DNA of 64,000 nucleotides from Gonatopus flavifemur (lineage: Eukaryota > Arthropoda > Insecta > Hymenoptera > Dryinidae), in the NCBI GenBank assembly GCA_018340375.1, contig JAFFJZ010000003.1, positions 13,764,001 through 13,828,000 on the forward strand, given 5' to 3'. Shown one piece after another: positions 13,239-27,140 of this stretch; position 1 is the stretch's first letter, and each line of letters opens with the position of its first letter. The position numbers were made by a program, and so were the translations under genes. The notes below the pieces were generated by a model, which saw only the letters and a list, made by a program, of their open reading frames with translations, made no database searches and had not been told where the DNA came from.

Positions 13239-16200
13239 CTGGTGCCGAAACATTACAACTGTTGTTAAGTTTTGCGGTCGGGGGCCTCCTGGGAGATGTG
13301 TTTCTTCATCTTTTACCAGAAGCGTGGACTAATTCTGCACTTCAAGGAGGTATAGTTCAGACCATGATTGTTTCTCAACATTATTGCGAATACCAAGTAC
13401 GTGGATGTTACATGTAATTTGCATACAAGATATATTGCTGTTTCCTTTTCGATATAATGAAATTTTGGCGTTGTTTTTCATTAGTGCATTTGCATAGAAA
13501 GATCAATATTTTCGTTTCAAATTGAATATATGAATTATCTTATATGTAAATTGAGTGCAATGTGTACTCGTTCGAATACATTCCACGCACATTCACTGAA
13601 TATTGCAAATATTATTTCATTGTCACAAGAGTCGTGAAAATAATGATAATGATGATATTGAAAAATTAGGAAGAAAGTATCCATTGTTTGTTCACATCAA
13701 AAAATCATTGAGTAGAAACAAACAACGATGAATTCGCATTTCTTCAAGTTCATCGGATACTAAGATATGATTATCATCAAATGAACTACTAATTTGATTC
13801 ATAAACGCATTTATCGGCAACTGAAGGAACGGATATTCACATGTATTATACGCGTGTTACACTGCCTCGGTTGAAACACGTGGATAAAGTTTACCAGTAT
13901 ATTCTTTTCTAATGCTGAAAAACATATTTCGAAAGGAATAACAGTGATTTGAATAATCTTACGGAAAAGATTCAGCTACCGTTTCTCTTCTGACATCATC
14001 TCACAATGATATAATCTGAAAATTTACTATATACTTTTTTTGTACTCGCATTAAATTCAAGGAGAACTTTGAAGAAGTGAGACACCTATTATATACAAAT
14101 TGAAATGAATTCACCATAAATTAGTACATATATTAATCATGAAATTGAATACTCAGTCTTCGAGGGGTGTGTTCTATGATAGTTTGATGGTTCAACAGAA
14201 ATGAATTCATAGGAAATTGCAATATAGATGCACCGAGGAAAGAAAGTCGTTGACACAAATAAAATATTGCATCCAATGGTGTTTATAAAATATTTCTTTA
14301 GATTAATGAAATGTTACTTCAAATGGATGAAATGGTTTTCCACTTGATGAAACACTTCATGCGGTGGAGAACCATTTGCATTCTTTCGAATGATATTTAA
14401 TTGGTTCAATGAAATATTTTCTTATGGAAAATTCAAACAAGCAAAGCCATCGATACTCCGTTCAAATGAAAATATTTTATATTTTTCGCAGCGAAGAAAT
14501 ATTGTTATTCCGTTGATCGAGTCTGATTAAACATTCCATTCACGTCCACCCATTTTTCTCCTACCGCATTGCACTTTAACAAAAATATCTCAATACGAGT
14601 TGATTCCATTGCAATCCATCCTCCTGCGGCTCACCGATCAATTACATCAACTATAGTCTCTATAGGATACATGTTCCATGCATTTTCCACGTTTTATTCA
14701 ACTGAAAAGCTAGAATTTTACTGTTTCTTGATCGATAATATTCGTTCGACAGATCAAACAAAACTGGTTTCCCCCAAGAATGTAGTTTCTTGTTTCAAAG
14801 AAACATTTTGTTTTTCTTATCTGAAAAAAATATTGTGTACTTGGTGTAAGAGAATTTTCCATCAGTTTTTCCAGTCATTTATTGTATTAAACATTATTCG
14901 ATCCTCATTGAAATATTTTTTTTTGTATGAAAGTACAGAAATATTTTGATTATCAAGTCTTTTTCAATGAATTGTAGCCACGACAAGCAGGTCGTTCATA
15001 AAATCGATGCTGGAATTAGCCCGATTTTTGTATTTATAACCAGGATTTTTTAATTTATATTACTAACGCCCTGTTGCGGCCCTGTACCCGGGCTACTTTC
15101 TCGCGCTAATTTCAGCACCATGCATACAATATATGGTTGAGCAACAGGGAAGAACGGGGTTTGGTTCGAAGCTCTTTTGTTTCGTATACATCTTGTATTC
15201 GGAAAAAAAATTCAACACATTGAGAGAGAGAGAGAAAAGCCACGGTAGACCATATAGGGGAAGGGAAGGTTCAAAAAGTGTCGGAAATGGGGCTACCTAT
15301 ACATTGGGAGAAAATTTCACAATTATATACAATTTGGATATAATTCAATATAAATTGTATATAATTCATGAACGATCTCTAACATTTCATTGAATATAGA
15401 TTGAACCAAGAAAGTTCAAGGAAACAACGGAAGTTTTCGATATTTTCGATAAAACTACACAGTTGATACGTTATTTTCTTGCACATCGAATTCCTGTACA
15501 GTGATACAAACAAGTATATTTCGACGTGGATTTTTGCATCGAATCTCTGTTTCTTACGCACTTTTGTTGATCGATAAAGATTTAGAAATATTCAGAAGAT
15601 ATTTTTCGAAAGTAGTCGTTTCTTAAGACAATATCTAAGAAGTGACTGAGAAATATAAAAGGAAATTAGAACAACATGAATACCAACCAACCAAATTGGT
15701 TCAATGAATTGTATCCGGAAAACATTAACACCGCCCATCAAATTGTGTCCTATTAATTGACTGTTTTCGATAACGAATATAAGTATCAATGATAACGACG
15801 ATATTCATGATTTGTGAGATTGTGCTCTGTTTTATCGAGTCGATAAGAAATTATGAAAAATTCAGACTCGAGGAGGTTGTTGGTCTATGATTGTATCACC
15901 TGGGAGTTCCAAAAGTCAATCCTGCGAATATGAATGAATAATAATGATGAATTTCTATTTTATTCGAGAGTAGGAATCTAATTACACCGTGGATCGAAGT
16001 GAATAGAAATACCTTCGGAAGCAACGTTTTCTAATAAATTAGTAAATTAATCAGAGCTTTGATTTTTTGATCAAAGATATAGGATATTGATGTTTAGAAT
16101 CCTTACCAATGAAAAATGTTTCCTTCGGAAACTTCACCTGCATTGTATTATCTGTCCATACCATTTCACGGTAGTTGATAATAATTATTGGTTATTATAT

Positions 16201-19200
16201 CCAGGGAGGAAGATCAAAGTGCAGAGGAAAATTTTTATTGAACGATATTTTAACAATCCTTTGTATTATTTTTCTCTTTTATGTAACTTCAATAGAATTA
16301 CGTAGAAATTTACACACGAGGAAATATTTGTTTAATTCACCTCGGCATCTGTTTCTTCGCTCGGAGGTAAAATTCCAAAAACCGAACCCTATTGAAATTG
16401 TCGAGCAGAACGTAACAAAAACTTACGGATCCCATGACAAAAGCTGGGACACTCTGTGCATTTCTTTTTCAGGTTTCGTCTCGCACTTTCGTAATGAACG
16501 TAATTATTCTCCTAAGGCATTCGAAAAATATAGGAGTTCAAATATTAATTCATGTTTCTCTATCGTTTTCGAATTTTAATTAATAATGACAATTTCACAA
16601 ATGTCAATAATCCTCGAGAAAATCCATTATGATATTATAGTTGCTTCTTTTTTCATGACTCAATGATGCATCAAAAAACCTAACATCATTCTCACCTTGT
16701 ATAAATACACTTGAATGAACAATGGAACTTACTATAATGTACACAAATTAGAATATTGATTCGATCGATTTCATGTTCTTAATTGTGCGTTTGTCTACAG
16801 TCTCCCGTAATTTCAATGATGAAAAAAAAATGGATGTCGTTAATCGAGACTCTTCATAGTAATGTGTAATAAATACATATCGAATGATCGATCTCTAATA
16901 AGAATGAATATTCAATTTTTCATTTGTGGTACACAATGTATGATTAAATATCATACCATGATTCAGCACGATCTGAGTAAACTGGTGTGACAAATTCCTT
17001 GTGCACAAGATTAACAATATCATATTGTGATTCATGTTTTATCGTTATTTTCGTTATTGTACGGAAACTGTTAGAGTAAGGAAATTTTATATAAGTTTGA
17101 CGTATCAGTTTTCGTACATGAATATACTTTCATTTCAAACTCATTCGTTTTCACTCGAAAGTTTAGTATATTTTTGAAAATGTGGCAAATATTTTACAAA
17201 ATTTCGTGCCGTCATTTAACCATTGTCATGACCGACATAAGTAAGTGGATAAATGAGAGATAAGGTGGATGGAAGAAAATTTCACGTTGACGCAACAGTG
17301 ATACGGTGAAGAAGTAAAACCATTCTGGTGTACGAACTCACAAAATATTATCTGAAATTTGTTTTTAAAGAATCCATACGTTGCCCTTGGTCTTTGTCGA
17401 GCCTTTCTTCATTTACCTTATATACACGGTTTTCACCAACTCCAACTATAATCCACTGAAATCCAAAGATGTTCTTGACGTTTAAATCGTTTATAGAAAC
17501 GAAACGAAAATCCAATCTCACAAAATTTGATTAATCTTTTCGAATGAACTTCCTGGAACTGAAAACATATAGTTTAAAGACTGTACTGCGAGATTTGAGG
17601 TTTTTAACAGCTAAAGATTTCATTATTCGATTACTAAGTGGTTTCAATAACGGATTCAAACTTCAGAAACATAATCTCAAGTCAAGGATCTGCGTTTGTT
17701 TTGTGCGGGAATTTCATCTCCTTTGAGAGATTTTCCTTGACTTATATATCATTGCTACCGCAGGTTTCAGCAAGATCTAAAATATAACTCAGTTAGAGGC
17801 GCTGTGTTTAGCTAAAATAGTGACCAAATTTTGTTTTTTTTAATTTCGAAACATCATTTTTATTCCAAGTAGAGGGGCGCGATTATGGCTTGGTTGGTTC
17901 CGACAATCTCGGTGATAAATCTAAGTACCTTTTTATGAAGTAGAGCTGAGACTATAATCTGATTCAATCTAATTTTATATGAAATTTGTATAAAAACTAG
18001 ATCTACAACTTTTTAATTGTTCTTGATTCATGAACATTTCATAAGTCAAATTTCTTGTTTGTTCATTTATGGGAAAATAAATGATTCTTTCAACATAGAT
18101 TAAATCCAAATTTCTTCACTGTTCTTTTTCAGGATGCTCCATCATTCATCACATAATCCATAGCTTCTTCGAGCTTTTCAGAATTCGAAAGAATTCTCAT
18201 TCCCACGTTGATTATCTCTTTATAATTTCACAGGATGTGTCATAAATGAATAAATAGGGACATTAAAACAAATAGGAAATAAAAAAATTGAAAACATCTG
18301 ATCCTCTGAATCGATTCCCTCATTAACAATAAACTATCACGTTGTATTATAATATAATATTTGGGATTATCGTATTCGTTCGGTGTATATCGTGTAATGA
18401 TCGTTGTTTCTGTTATCTTTTGAAATTCTTGTCTCACCTTGACGATAATTTCTTTCAAGAACAATAACCACTCGAAACGTTTCGAGTCGCTTTGATGGAA
18501 AAACTGATTGTTCATAATACTATTCAAAGAGTTTCAAAGGCATTCAAAAGGTATGGTTGTCAAAATGTTTGATGTCCAATAAAACCTAGAGAAAATAAAC
18601 GTTCAATGAACTTTTATTGGATGTATATAAACTTGATTTCAATTCAAAATCCAACAACGAGGTTTATGTTGTCTCAGGAAGATCATGTTTTCACTTTTCA
18701 ATCCTTCAAATCCAATAAAATTAATGTTCGATAGAATCGTATGCTACTTCTCTAGCAATAATTATATGTGAAGAGAATTATCGTGGAGAATTTTATTCAA
18801 GATTGTACAAGAACTCCTATGGAGGAGGACCCCTTGAAGTTTTCTTGGCAACGCAAAATCGAGATTTCCTTCCAATAATCAACATAATGAATATTGTGAA
18901 TTTATGCAAATAAACGTTAACGGAATGTGTTCCAAGTTGAATAACCTGTTAATATAGCAACATTTTAAGAATGCACAACCGAAAACGTTACACGAGATAC
19001 GAAAATCTATGAAGTTCATGTGTAATCTTTTTGAATATAATTTTGTTTTAGATCATGGGACCGATCATCCTTCCATGAACTGTGGTCTGTGGGTATTGAG
19101 CGGTTTCTTGGTATTTGTTATCGTGGAGAAAATTTTTGCTTTTGACAACGAATCCGACAGTACGACGCCGGAGGTGACGACAACGAATCATGCACAAGAT

Positions 19201-20479
19201 CAATCGATACAAAAACAATCGACAAATGCTACCTCGCGCAATAAGGAATTGTTAGAGTCGGAGAACAACAATTGTCTGACAATGATTGGTGAAAGTCCAA
19301 AGAATGGGTTAGCGAAACCGGTCAATTTGGATGGATTTTCCAATGGAATTCTGGACGTAAGTTATATTTTCATCGAACATTTATTTATTTTTTTATTATT
19401 GTGTTCAATTATAATATGTATTATCATAGAGATCACAAAATTAATATAGAATCTATTGATCGATCAATTATTCAGTACTTTATAAAAATCGGAAGAGATG
19501 ATGTGTTATTTTGCAATGGAGACAATCAACGTGTTACTGAAATTTGGAGTCTAGGGTCTCTTCTAGTGATTTCCAGAACATTGAATCATACGATTAGATA
19601 CAGCTTCAAGATTTTATATGTAATAATAATTTACCTTATTTTCTTTGACCTCGCAGATCAAACCATTGCTGGAGAAAACAACGTCGAAGAATGGTTTTAT
19701 TAAAAAAACATCCAACAACGATTTCAAAGAAGTGCGAAGAAAAATTTCGAAGAAAGCCTCGATTTCCACCGAGAATTGCAACGGTAGTTTATTAGCTTCA
19801 GAAATTTATTCGAGTTTATCTAAAAAAGATAAGGCATTGTATTCGACGAGCATTCATAGGGACATCTCAACTGAAAATCACATCTTGGCCGAGACGATAA
19901 AAAAAATCAGTGTCAAAGCAAAATCCGTACACGTGACTGGATACCTAAATCTCATGGCCAACTGCATCGACAATTTTACTCATGGTTTGGCCGTGGGAGG
20001 CTCGTTTCTGGTATCCTTCCGACTCGGTGCTCTCACGACGTTTGCCATTCTGGTGCACGAAATACCTCACGAGGTTGGTGATTTTGCAATTTTATTACGC
20101 AGCGGGTTTAACAGATGGGATGCTGCGCGGGCGCAGCTTTTGACCGCCTCTGGGGGAATCATCGGCGCTTTGACCGCGGTTTGGTGCTCCGGCGGTGGAG
20201 TGAGTGAGTATTGTAATACATTTCTCTGAAAAAATCAAACTCTCTAACGCTTTGAATTTTTATCATTTACAAAATTCATCCATCTTTACGTTTTGTATTA
20301 CAGAAGCACAAACCAGTTGGATATTACCCTTCACCGCGGGTGGTTTCTTGCATATCGGAATGGTAACGATCTTACCTGAACTCCTCAAAGAATCTAGTCC
20401 CAGAGAATCCATGAAACAACTGGGTGCTTTATGCTTTGGAGTCATATTGATGGCAGTACTGACGATTCTTTGCGATTAA
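13239..20479 (+). CDS. Zip99C: ZIP13-type zinc/iron transporter (5' partial)
   Basis: Exons 13239-13349, 19052-19356, 19657-20203 and 20304-20479 join in phase (1, 0, 1) across GT/AG introns and give about 379 residues ending in ILCD. The family (LIV-1 subfamily, SLC39A13; Drosophila Zip99C) moves zinc or iron across ER/Golgi membranes. Visible are the first-exon block with SFAVGGLLGDVFLHLLPEAW, then GLWVLSGFLVFVIVEKIF as the next membrane segment. A polar variable loop (19140-19920) follows, then the pore signatures DNFTHG and HEIPHEVGDFA of segments IV and V, and the last segments with TSWILPFTAGGFLHI. The final exon opens with two bases completing a Lys codon after donor GTGAGT at 20204. 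The N-terminal exon, expected to carry the signal peptide and a VGLSG-type first membrane segment, was not found upstream, so the gene is 5' incomplete. The donor at 13350 (GTATAG) is weak. Confidence 0.93.
13350..19051 (+). other. 5.7-kb intron of the ZIP13 gene
   Basis: Non-coding interval between two phase-matched exons. It holds a copy of a TTTCTT-rich element near 14760-14870 (related to the one at 6559-6799) and half of a dispersed palindromic element at about 17946-17999. Several ORFs of 60-134 codons occur, none with recognisable protein features. I see no other gene. Confidence 0.7.
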
Positions 20480-21524
20480 ATCAATTCCTTGTTTTAAAAA
20501 ATAGAGAAGCAAATCATTTCAACGATCGGTTGGTCGATTGAAAAACCTATTGATTGGCCTATAAATGACGACGGTTGCTAACGTTTCGTGGAAGAAAAAA
20601 AGACAAAAGTAATTGAATCTTCGTTCCCTAAAGGAATGTACGATTATTATTTTCATATTCTCCTGTGATATTTTTGAACAAATCGAACTCGGATCTAACA
20701 TCACGTACGATGGAAACTGTCCTTCAATGTTATATATGATTTCATTTTCAAATCTAACATCAAATTATTTTTTCAATAATGTGAATTAACATTGTTGTCT
20801 GTTTTTGGACTGTGGGTATGGTATATATATATATTTAGATCAAAGGTCGATGAAGTATTTAAATAATACTTCAAATATACGGACAAACACATACCTTGAG
20901 AAAAAAAAGACAAAAAAACAAAAAAAAAAACACGACGTGTGACTTCCACAAGAAAACAAAAATCGAGAATTTTTTCTTTTTCATGTATATGTTATAGTAA
21001 TAGTTGGTAAGTAAAGGAGGAAGATGTACATAATTTTGAAGAATTTTGTTTGGTCTCTCTTTATCTCTCTATCTCTCTTTGTAATTTTTTTTATAAAAAA
21101 TGCATTTTTTTTCCTAAAGGATTACAAAATTCGATGGATCACCACGCACACGATACAAAATATGTTACTTCTCATTTGACGAACAAGTGAAAGAGTAACG
21201 GATTAACTGTTTTTGTAGAATTCTATTCACGAAAGTTCCTAAAAATCATTATTTCCTTCAAATTTTGTTTTTCCCTAAAACGAACAAATTTACAAAACTC
21301 GAATAACGCAATTTGTAATACACCTATGAAAAGAATTTCTTTCTCACGTGTACCTTTGAATATCGATTTATGAATTCACAGTTGCAAGGTCGAACGGAAT
21401 TCTTGTACTTAAAGGTTTATTAGAATATAAGAAGAGATGTGTATTACAAGAACAAATGAAAAGAAAAAAAAATAAAATAAGAAGAAAAAACAAGTGGTAC
21501 GATAGTGCCTTTTCGAAGTATGTA

Positions 21525-21530
21525 AATAAA
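21525..21530 (+). promoter_or_regulatory. Candidate poly(A) signal of the ZIP13 gene
   Basis: AATAAA on the plus strand about 1.05 kb after the stop codon. Other AATAAA hexamers lie nearby (for example about 21626), so the site actually used is uncertain. Confidence 0.35.
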
Positions 21531-21718
21531 ACGTTTATAAACAACATTATCAAGTATATTTTTTATCAGTCATAATTATAACAACAAAAATCATGATATT
21601 ATTGTGTAATCAGAACAATTTGTAAATAAATATACCCTTATATAGCTTGAATCGGAGATATTATTCATTCTTATTGCAATGCGTAGGGAAATAAAATAAG
21701 ATTGACTATAAAAAATAA

Positions 21719-21724
21719 TTTATT
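21719..21724 (-). promoter_or_regulatory. Candidate poly(A) signal of SIL1
   Basis: Minus-strand AATAAA about 165 bases past the SIL1 stop codon. This is a normal distance for a short insect 3' UTR. Confidence 0.45.
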
Positions 21725-21887
21725 ACTGTACACGTTGAAGTCAACAAAACAACATAACGATCTTGAAGATACTTATAAATTAATCAGTCATTTATGGTAT
21801 GTTATATACATCGATTCTAATAAATTATAGACATAATTTTTTGGGGAACATTGAATTTTCTAGGGAGGTAAGATCGATGATGAAGGA

Positions 21888-24364
21888 TCAAAGCTCGTCG
21901 TGTTTGGATTCAGACCCGAATATCGTGGTCTTCAATCTGTGAATCAAAGTTATCAAATGTTCGTGTTCGGGTAAATTTGATTTCTGATAGATATCCAGTA
22001 CGTCGTCAATTTTTGGAAGAAGGGAGTCCTCGCGATTCGAAAATTCAACCCTGCAAATAGGGTTAGTGATGATCATACTCTCGCCAATGACTTCGATAAA
22101 ATCGTTGTACATAAGATTGAATTCGTCCTTGATGTCCGCCTGGGTGGAATAATAATGGAAAAATGTTTTCATTAAATTACTCAAATGTTCGCAGTAATTG
22201 TGGGTCATCAGGGTTTGTTCGAAATTCGTCAAGGCGTATTGTTTCGCTCGCATCTCAGATTGACTGGTATCGTCCGCGTATCGAAGATCCTGCCTTTCCA
22301 TGATCAAATCGTTGATCAATCTCAAAATCCTCGACTGGACGATTATATCGCCGTCGATCAGAATCTTTCCAAAAATCTCTAATCCTCCGTGATCGAGGAG
22401 AGTCTTTTGAGCTAAAGGAAATTGACGTATCAAAGCGCTCAGCGCGAATAGACATCTTGATTTCACTTCAGGTTTGGTACTCGAAGATAACGTGTGTAAT
22501 ACTTTCTGTATAAGATCATTTTCCAAGGCCTTTATCTGTACTTTCGGATTGGATTGCACTGCCGCGCCTAACAGCCTCAACGCTTCCGCTTTTATCTCCG
22601 TATTAGTTCCGTTCAGACACGGTAATATAATTTTCGTTAGTCTGTAAATTCATCGATGATTATTCAGATTTTGAAAAATTCATTACATTTTCTTGATTTT
22701 GGATTAAAAACGTACCCTTTCATGTCGGTGAACGTATGAGCGTTGTCGATTTGATGAATCAGATATTCTAAATCGTTTAGAATTTCAAGAACATCGTTTG
22801 TTTGTGAAGTCGTCAACGTTCCATCGATAATAGAATTCTTGTGTTCTTTGAATTTATCAAAATACTCTTTTAATAATTCGCTATCGGTACTGATGTTCAT
22901 TTCCAGAGCTTTTAGCTCTTCTTTCAGAGTTTCGTAATCTCTGAATTTCTTTTCTGAAGTCTGCGGAGGTGTACTCTGAAATAAAAGGTACTTATTATTG
23001 ATTACACGAGTTGATGATTATGAAAAGATGATATCTTCGAACTGATCAAGTGCTCCAGATCTCGTGGAAAAGGTCAACGATTTCAAGATGAATTCTCAAT
23101 TATTTTTTGCAGGGAAGATCATTTTAATTTATTGAAATTTTAGAAACATCACTTCATACAACCATTCTTTTACACGCATTGAATTATCGCATAGAACATT
23201 TAAAAAAATGTCTTTCCGGTCAAAAGATTTGACTAGCGTCTCAGCGTAAGCACTTAGTACTGTGCCTCTATTTCTAAATAGAACTTGACTTCACCCACAT
23301 AACATAAAATTACGAAATGCAAGTATTAAAAGCATAAATTACAATCTAAATATTGTGTTCTCGTAGAACAAAACTTTTTTATAGAATTTTTAAAAGGATC
23401 TTTCTCGAATATTTCAATAAGGATATTCTTAAAAACAAAGAAACTGATGATTTTTGCTTTTCTCAAGTTCTGTGAACATTTTTCCCTGAGAATTCTGAAT
23501 TGCTGAGAGAGTATCAATATCAGTATTTTTTGTATATAAAGTTATCTGAGAAAACTGCTATGGTTTCAAAATTCTTTGCTAGAAATGAGAAACGAGGCCT
23601 AAGGTGAAACTTTCTTGGCAAAAAAATCTAGTAACCAATCCTTTCGAGGAAAGTTCTTTGATGATTCAATACCTATATAGTGCTTGGATTATCCCAAGTG
23701 CATATTCTTTTGATTATATTACTGTTATATAATTGTATATAAATGTTTAGCATTGTTTTAGGTAAACTATTGGGATGAGCAATGCGTTTTTGAATCCTTG
23801 TATGAGCAGTATTTCAAACTACTAACGATTAAATTATTTAAAGTCTATTAACAAAAACATGGAGATGTACCTTCTGTTCAAATTTTTCATTTTCATCCGC
23901 TTTGATTTTTTTCAACCGAGCTTTCAATTCGTCAAATGAAAATTTAGAGGATATAGATTCCTTCGTACTAGTCGCTGAATTTTCATCATCTTTAGTCTGA
24001 TGTAACAAGTCGTCAGGATGCAACATCAAAGAGTGAGACTCCAAATCATTGGATTTATGATTATCGTCGCTGCTTCCAGATTCCTCTTCTAACAATTTAG
24101 CCTCCGTTACCCCAGTTTTCAAATTATGTCTCACGTGTAAACCTCTAGGAATTGGTGTTCCTGAATGGAAAATAAATAGATGAAAAAAAGAAATCAAGAC
24201 AAACGTATTCTTAGATAAGCAAAATTCTCGACGATATACTGACCTTTTTTAACTACTTGCCATTCGTTGGTTGCAACAAAAACACTGCTGTTAGTTTCAT
24301 CATCGCAGGAGACGATGTGAAAAAGACATAAGTTTAAGAGAAAAATATATTTATAAGCATGCAT
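21888..24364 (-). CDS. Sil1: SIL1, ER nucleotide exchange factor for BiP
   Basis: Four exons, 24364-24244, 24160-23871, 22975-22716 and 22641-21888, splice in phase (1, 0, 2) into exactly 475 codons (474 residues plus stop). SIL1 releases ADP from the luminal Hsp70 BiP. The start at 24364 is followed directly by a hydrophobic signal peptide (core IFLLNLCLFHIVSC). An in-frame Met 20 codons upstream (24424) would bury that signal, so I prefer the inner start. Next come the family N-terminal block FVATNEWQVVKKG and GLHVRHNLKTG (about residues 28-55), an acidic Ser/Asp-rich linker, a helical region (about 130-220), and armadillo-like repeats including LRLLGAAVQSNPKVQIKALE and CLFALSALIRQFPLAQ (about 225-330). 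The C-terminus is KHDEL, a classical ER retrieval signal. No frame breaks or missing segments were seen. Confidence 0.95.
22976..23870 (-). other. SIL1 intron 2
   Basis: AT-rich 895-bp intron with donor GTACAT and acceptor TTTCAG-like. No gene or obvious inverted-repeat element is visible in it. Confidence 0.8.
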
Positions 24365-26042
24365 GTTTCGACGAACGAAGTAATGATCATCAAATCTGTA
24401 AAGTTGATTGAAAAACTTGAACATCCGTAGATGATTTTATTTCAACTGTAATATTACTTTGTCCTCAAATTATGCATAAAAACTGTTTTTATTGTTATAG
24501 CACTGTTGATTGGAAACATTCTTCGCTGCGCGAAGATGATGATTTATGACACGAAAGATGTTTGTTTTTCACTCTAATCTTTACAGCAACTTGAAACAAC
24601 CGAACGTAATCGAATGACCGACCGACGTTGTTGGACGTTTTTATCTAGCTCGAAAAAGACCACACATTGATACACTGACACTGGATAACGGAAGGTGAAA
24701 AGGTATTTCTCCTTTTTTCTCATCCACGATGTAATAGTCATATGAATTGTATATGTGTGTGTGCACACGTGGCCTTACATCGTATCTACACATGTGCTTT
24801 TTGCCGAAAGATCTGACGAATCAAATGAAATCTCCAATAGACAGAATTGAAATCTGTGTGGTGGGGGAAGTTTGTAATGAGAAGCGATTTCAATGATATA
24901 CTCACAAAGAATTCTTTTTCAAAAACAACAAGAGAATTCTTCAAGAACTCTTTTCGAACTAATGAATTCATGAAGAGCTCTGGAAGAGTTCAATATTTGG
25001 GATATTAACGAGTTCTTTGTTCTCTTTACAACCAAGCACAACCAAGGGTTACGCAATCCGCTTTCGACCTTTTTCAGCTCCATCTGACACGGGCCTTATT
25101 ATGAAATAACTAAAAACTCTTCAAAGTGAGAGTTCATTTATTTTCAATCGATTTTTGTTGAAAAAAAGTTCAAAATTAAGTATGAAGTTCCCAGAATCAA
25201 CATTTTTGAGGTGTTTTCCAATATTATTGTTCACATGGTTAGTCAGTCTTTTGCAACCTGTACGATGATTGGCGGATACATTCTTTTTCTGCAAATCATC
25301 GTGCAGGTTACAAGAGAAAGACCAACTATTTGGAAAATATCGAACACACCGTTTAGCCAAATCTAGTCAAATATGTACAATCGGTCAATTCAATTCGTGA
25401 GGTCGTCATTTCAATAAGTTGAGGAATTATAAAAAATCAACCAATGATATAAACGATCCAACGGAAGCATCCACATAGAACTTGAAATTCCTAAACTCAT
25501 CGGAATTACGATTTCACGGATTCAATCCGTTCCCTCCCATCTTTGATGAGTTGTGGAAAACCGTGCTATAATTATTTACAATTTTTTAATGAAAATTGGA
25601 ATTCAACCAGAGAGTAGATGAGAGTGAGCACTGGCACCTTTTCGCTGCTATTGAAAGTTCCATTGACCCTCTGGCGGTTGGACCATGGAAATGATTACAC
25701 AGAAATTTTATTTTTCAAGATTACAAAATTCCGTATTCCTTTTGTATATTTTTTAATACCTATGTGATTACAATTATTTTACGTATCGAAATTGAATGCA
25801 TATCATTTTATATTATTATCAATGAAAAAAATAAAAAATAAGAGAGGGGGTTGTTGTAATCGGCTCCATGTTTCATCCGATAAGAGGGCGTTTCAATGTT
25901 TACTAGCGATGGAATCCCGACCGTGCGCACTCTCAACTTCTTTCTGGTTCAGGGAGATGCAAGATGCAACTCCAATAAGTTCAATTAAACCTTATCTGCG
26001 CGCCATCTACTAAATAAATATTCATGCGAACCAAAAATCGAT

Positions 26043-26276
26043 ATGGCGGTTTGGTATACCAGGATAACCTCAAAATTATTCTAGGTAATCCAAATTTTGA
26101 AACATCAACGATCTGCCAACAATAAAGCATTGAACAATTCTAAAACCGAATTATCAGTTGGACTGATTCAGTTTCAGAGTCGTTTCTGATGCTTCATTGT
26201 TGAAATACTGTTGATTTTCCAAAATCCAAACTGATGAGAATAATACTAAGGTTATGTCACTATACCAGACCGCCAT
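26043..26276. mobile_element. Inverted-repeat element (MITE-like), 0.23 kb
   Basis: The left end ATGGCGGTTTGGTATACCAG is mirrored by the right end, whose reverse complement reads ATGGCGGTCTGGTATAGTGA. Imperfect complementarity continues inward (AACCT...AATTATTCT against AACCTTAGTATTATTCT). No protein coding capacity. Confidence 0.7.
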
Positions 26277-26364
26277 TGCTGTTTTAGCCCCAGATCGACA
26301 CACCACCATATGAATAAATATGACCGTAATCGAAAGACTGCTCTGGTTCAACCATATGTACATA

Positions 26365-27140
26365 CAGGGTGACCCGGGTCGGGTAGATAATATTTCAAGG
26401 ACATATTCTGCAGCCGAAATGCAATAATTCACCGTATGAAAAACATTTTGTCGAGGCGTAGTTTTTGAAATATGAGCATCTAAAATTTTGTTTTCAAATC
26501 CAAATCACTCCAAAGGATTGTGTGCTACCCACTTGAGCTCGGCACCATTCTCTACGTTGGAAAACGGCGGATCTCTGAGAAACAAATGGAACTATCCTAT
26601 CATTGTTTGTTTTAGAGCTATAATAATTTGAATTTGTTGAAGCTAAAAAATTCCTAATCGCTATAACTTGGAATTGAACAATGACTCAGATAGAAAAGTA
26701 TGCTCTGAATATTTTGTGAGATCACGTGCCGTAAACGTACTATCATGAACTCTGCTCAGTTTGCGATGATGCATAGAATGTAAACATTATGTCTGCATTA
26801 TGGTGCCATCACCTCGTTTTGCCATCAATAACAATACTTTATGCGGAATTACCTTGACACCATGATGCGAACATTTCTTGGCGTCCATGTCACCATTATG
26901 TTGGCATTATTGAGACATTTTTGTATCTGGGGATGGGATATTTCAATTTTTTTTCAGAGATCCGCCATTTTCCAACGTAGCGAATGCTTTCGAGTGGTTT
27001 GGATTTGAAAAAAAAAAAATAAAAAAAATCCTCATATTTCAAAAACTACACTTCGAAAGAATGTTTTTATACGGGATATTATTGCATTTTGGCTGCAGAA
27101 TATGCCCTGAAAATATAATCTTCCCTGACTATATCTCCAC
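26365..27140. mobile_element. Foldback element with long arms, about 0.78 kb
   Basis: The left arm (about 26365-26600) is the imperfect reverse complement of the right arm (about 26935-27140). Shared blocks include CATATTCTGCAGCC, ATGCAATAAT, CTCATATTTCAAAAACTA-like, CAAATCCAAA and CAACGT...GGCGGATCTCTGA. The outer end CAGGGTGACCCGGG resembles ends of cut-and-paste DNA transposons. The spacer between the arms encodes nothing recognisable. The outer limits are approximate. Confidence 0.7.

Larger units (their letters stand above)
20480..21886. other. Convergent 3' UTR region between ZIP13 and SIL1
   Basis: Non-coding, strongly AT-rich. It has a TATATATATA run near 20821-20836 and A-rich tracts near 20900-20930. 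AATAAA-type signals for the plus-strand gene are present (for example 21525-21530), as is one for the minus-strand gene (21719-21724 read on the minus strand). The two genes end about 1.4 kb apart, tail to tail. Confidence 0.6.

Noticed and set aside
24365..24424. Upstream in-frame Met of SIL1 (position 24424)
   Set aside because: It would place twenty polar residues before the signal peptide. The inner Met gives a standard ER signal.
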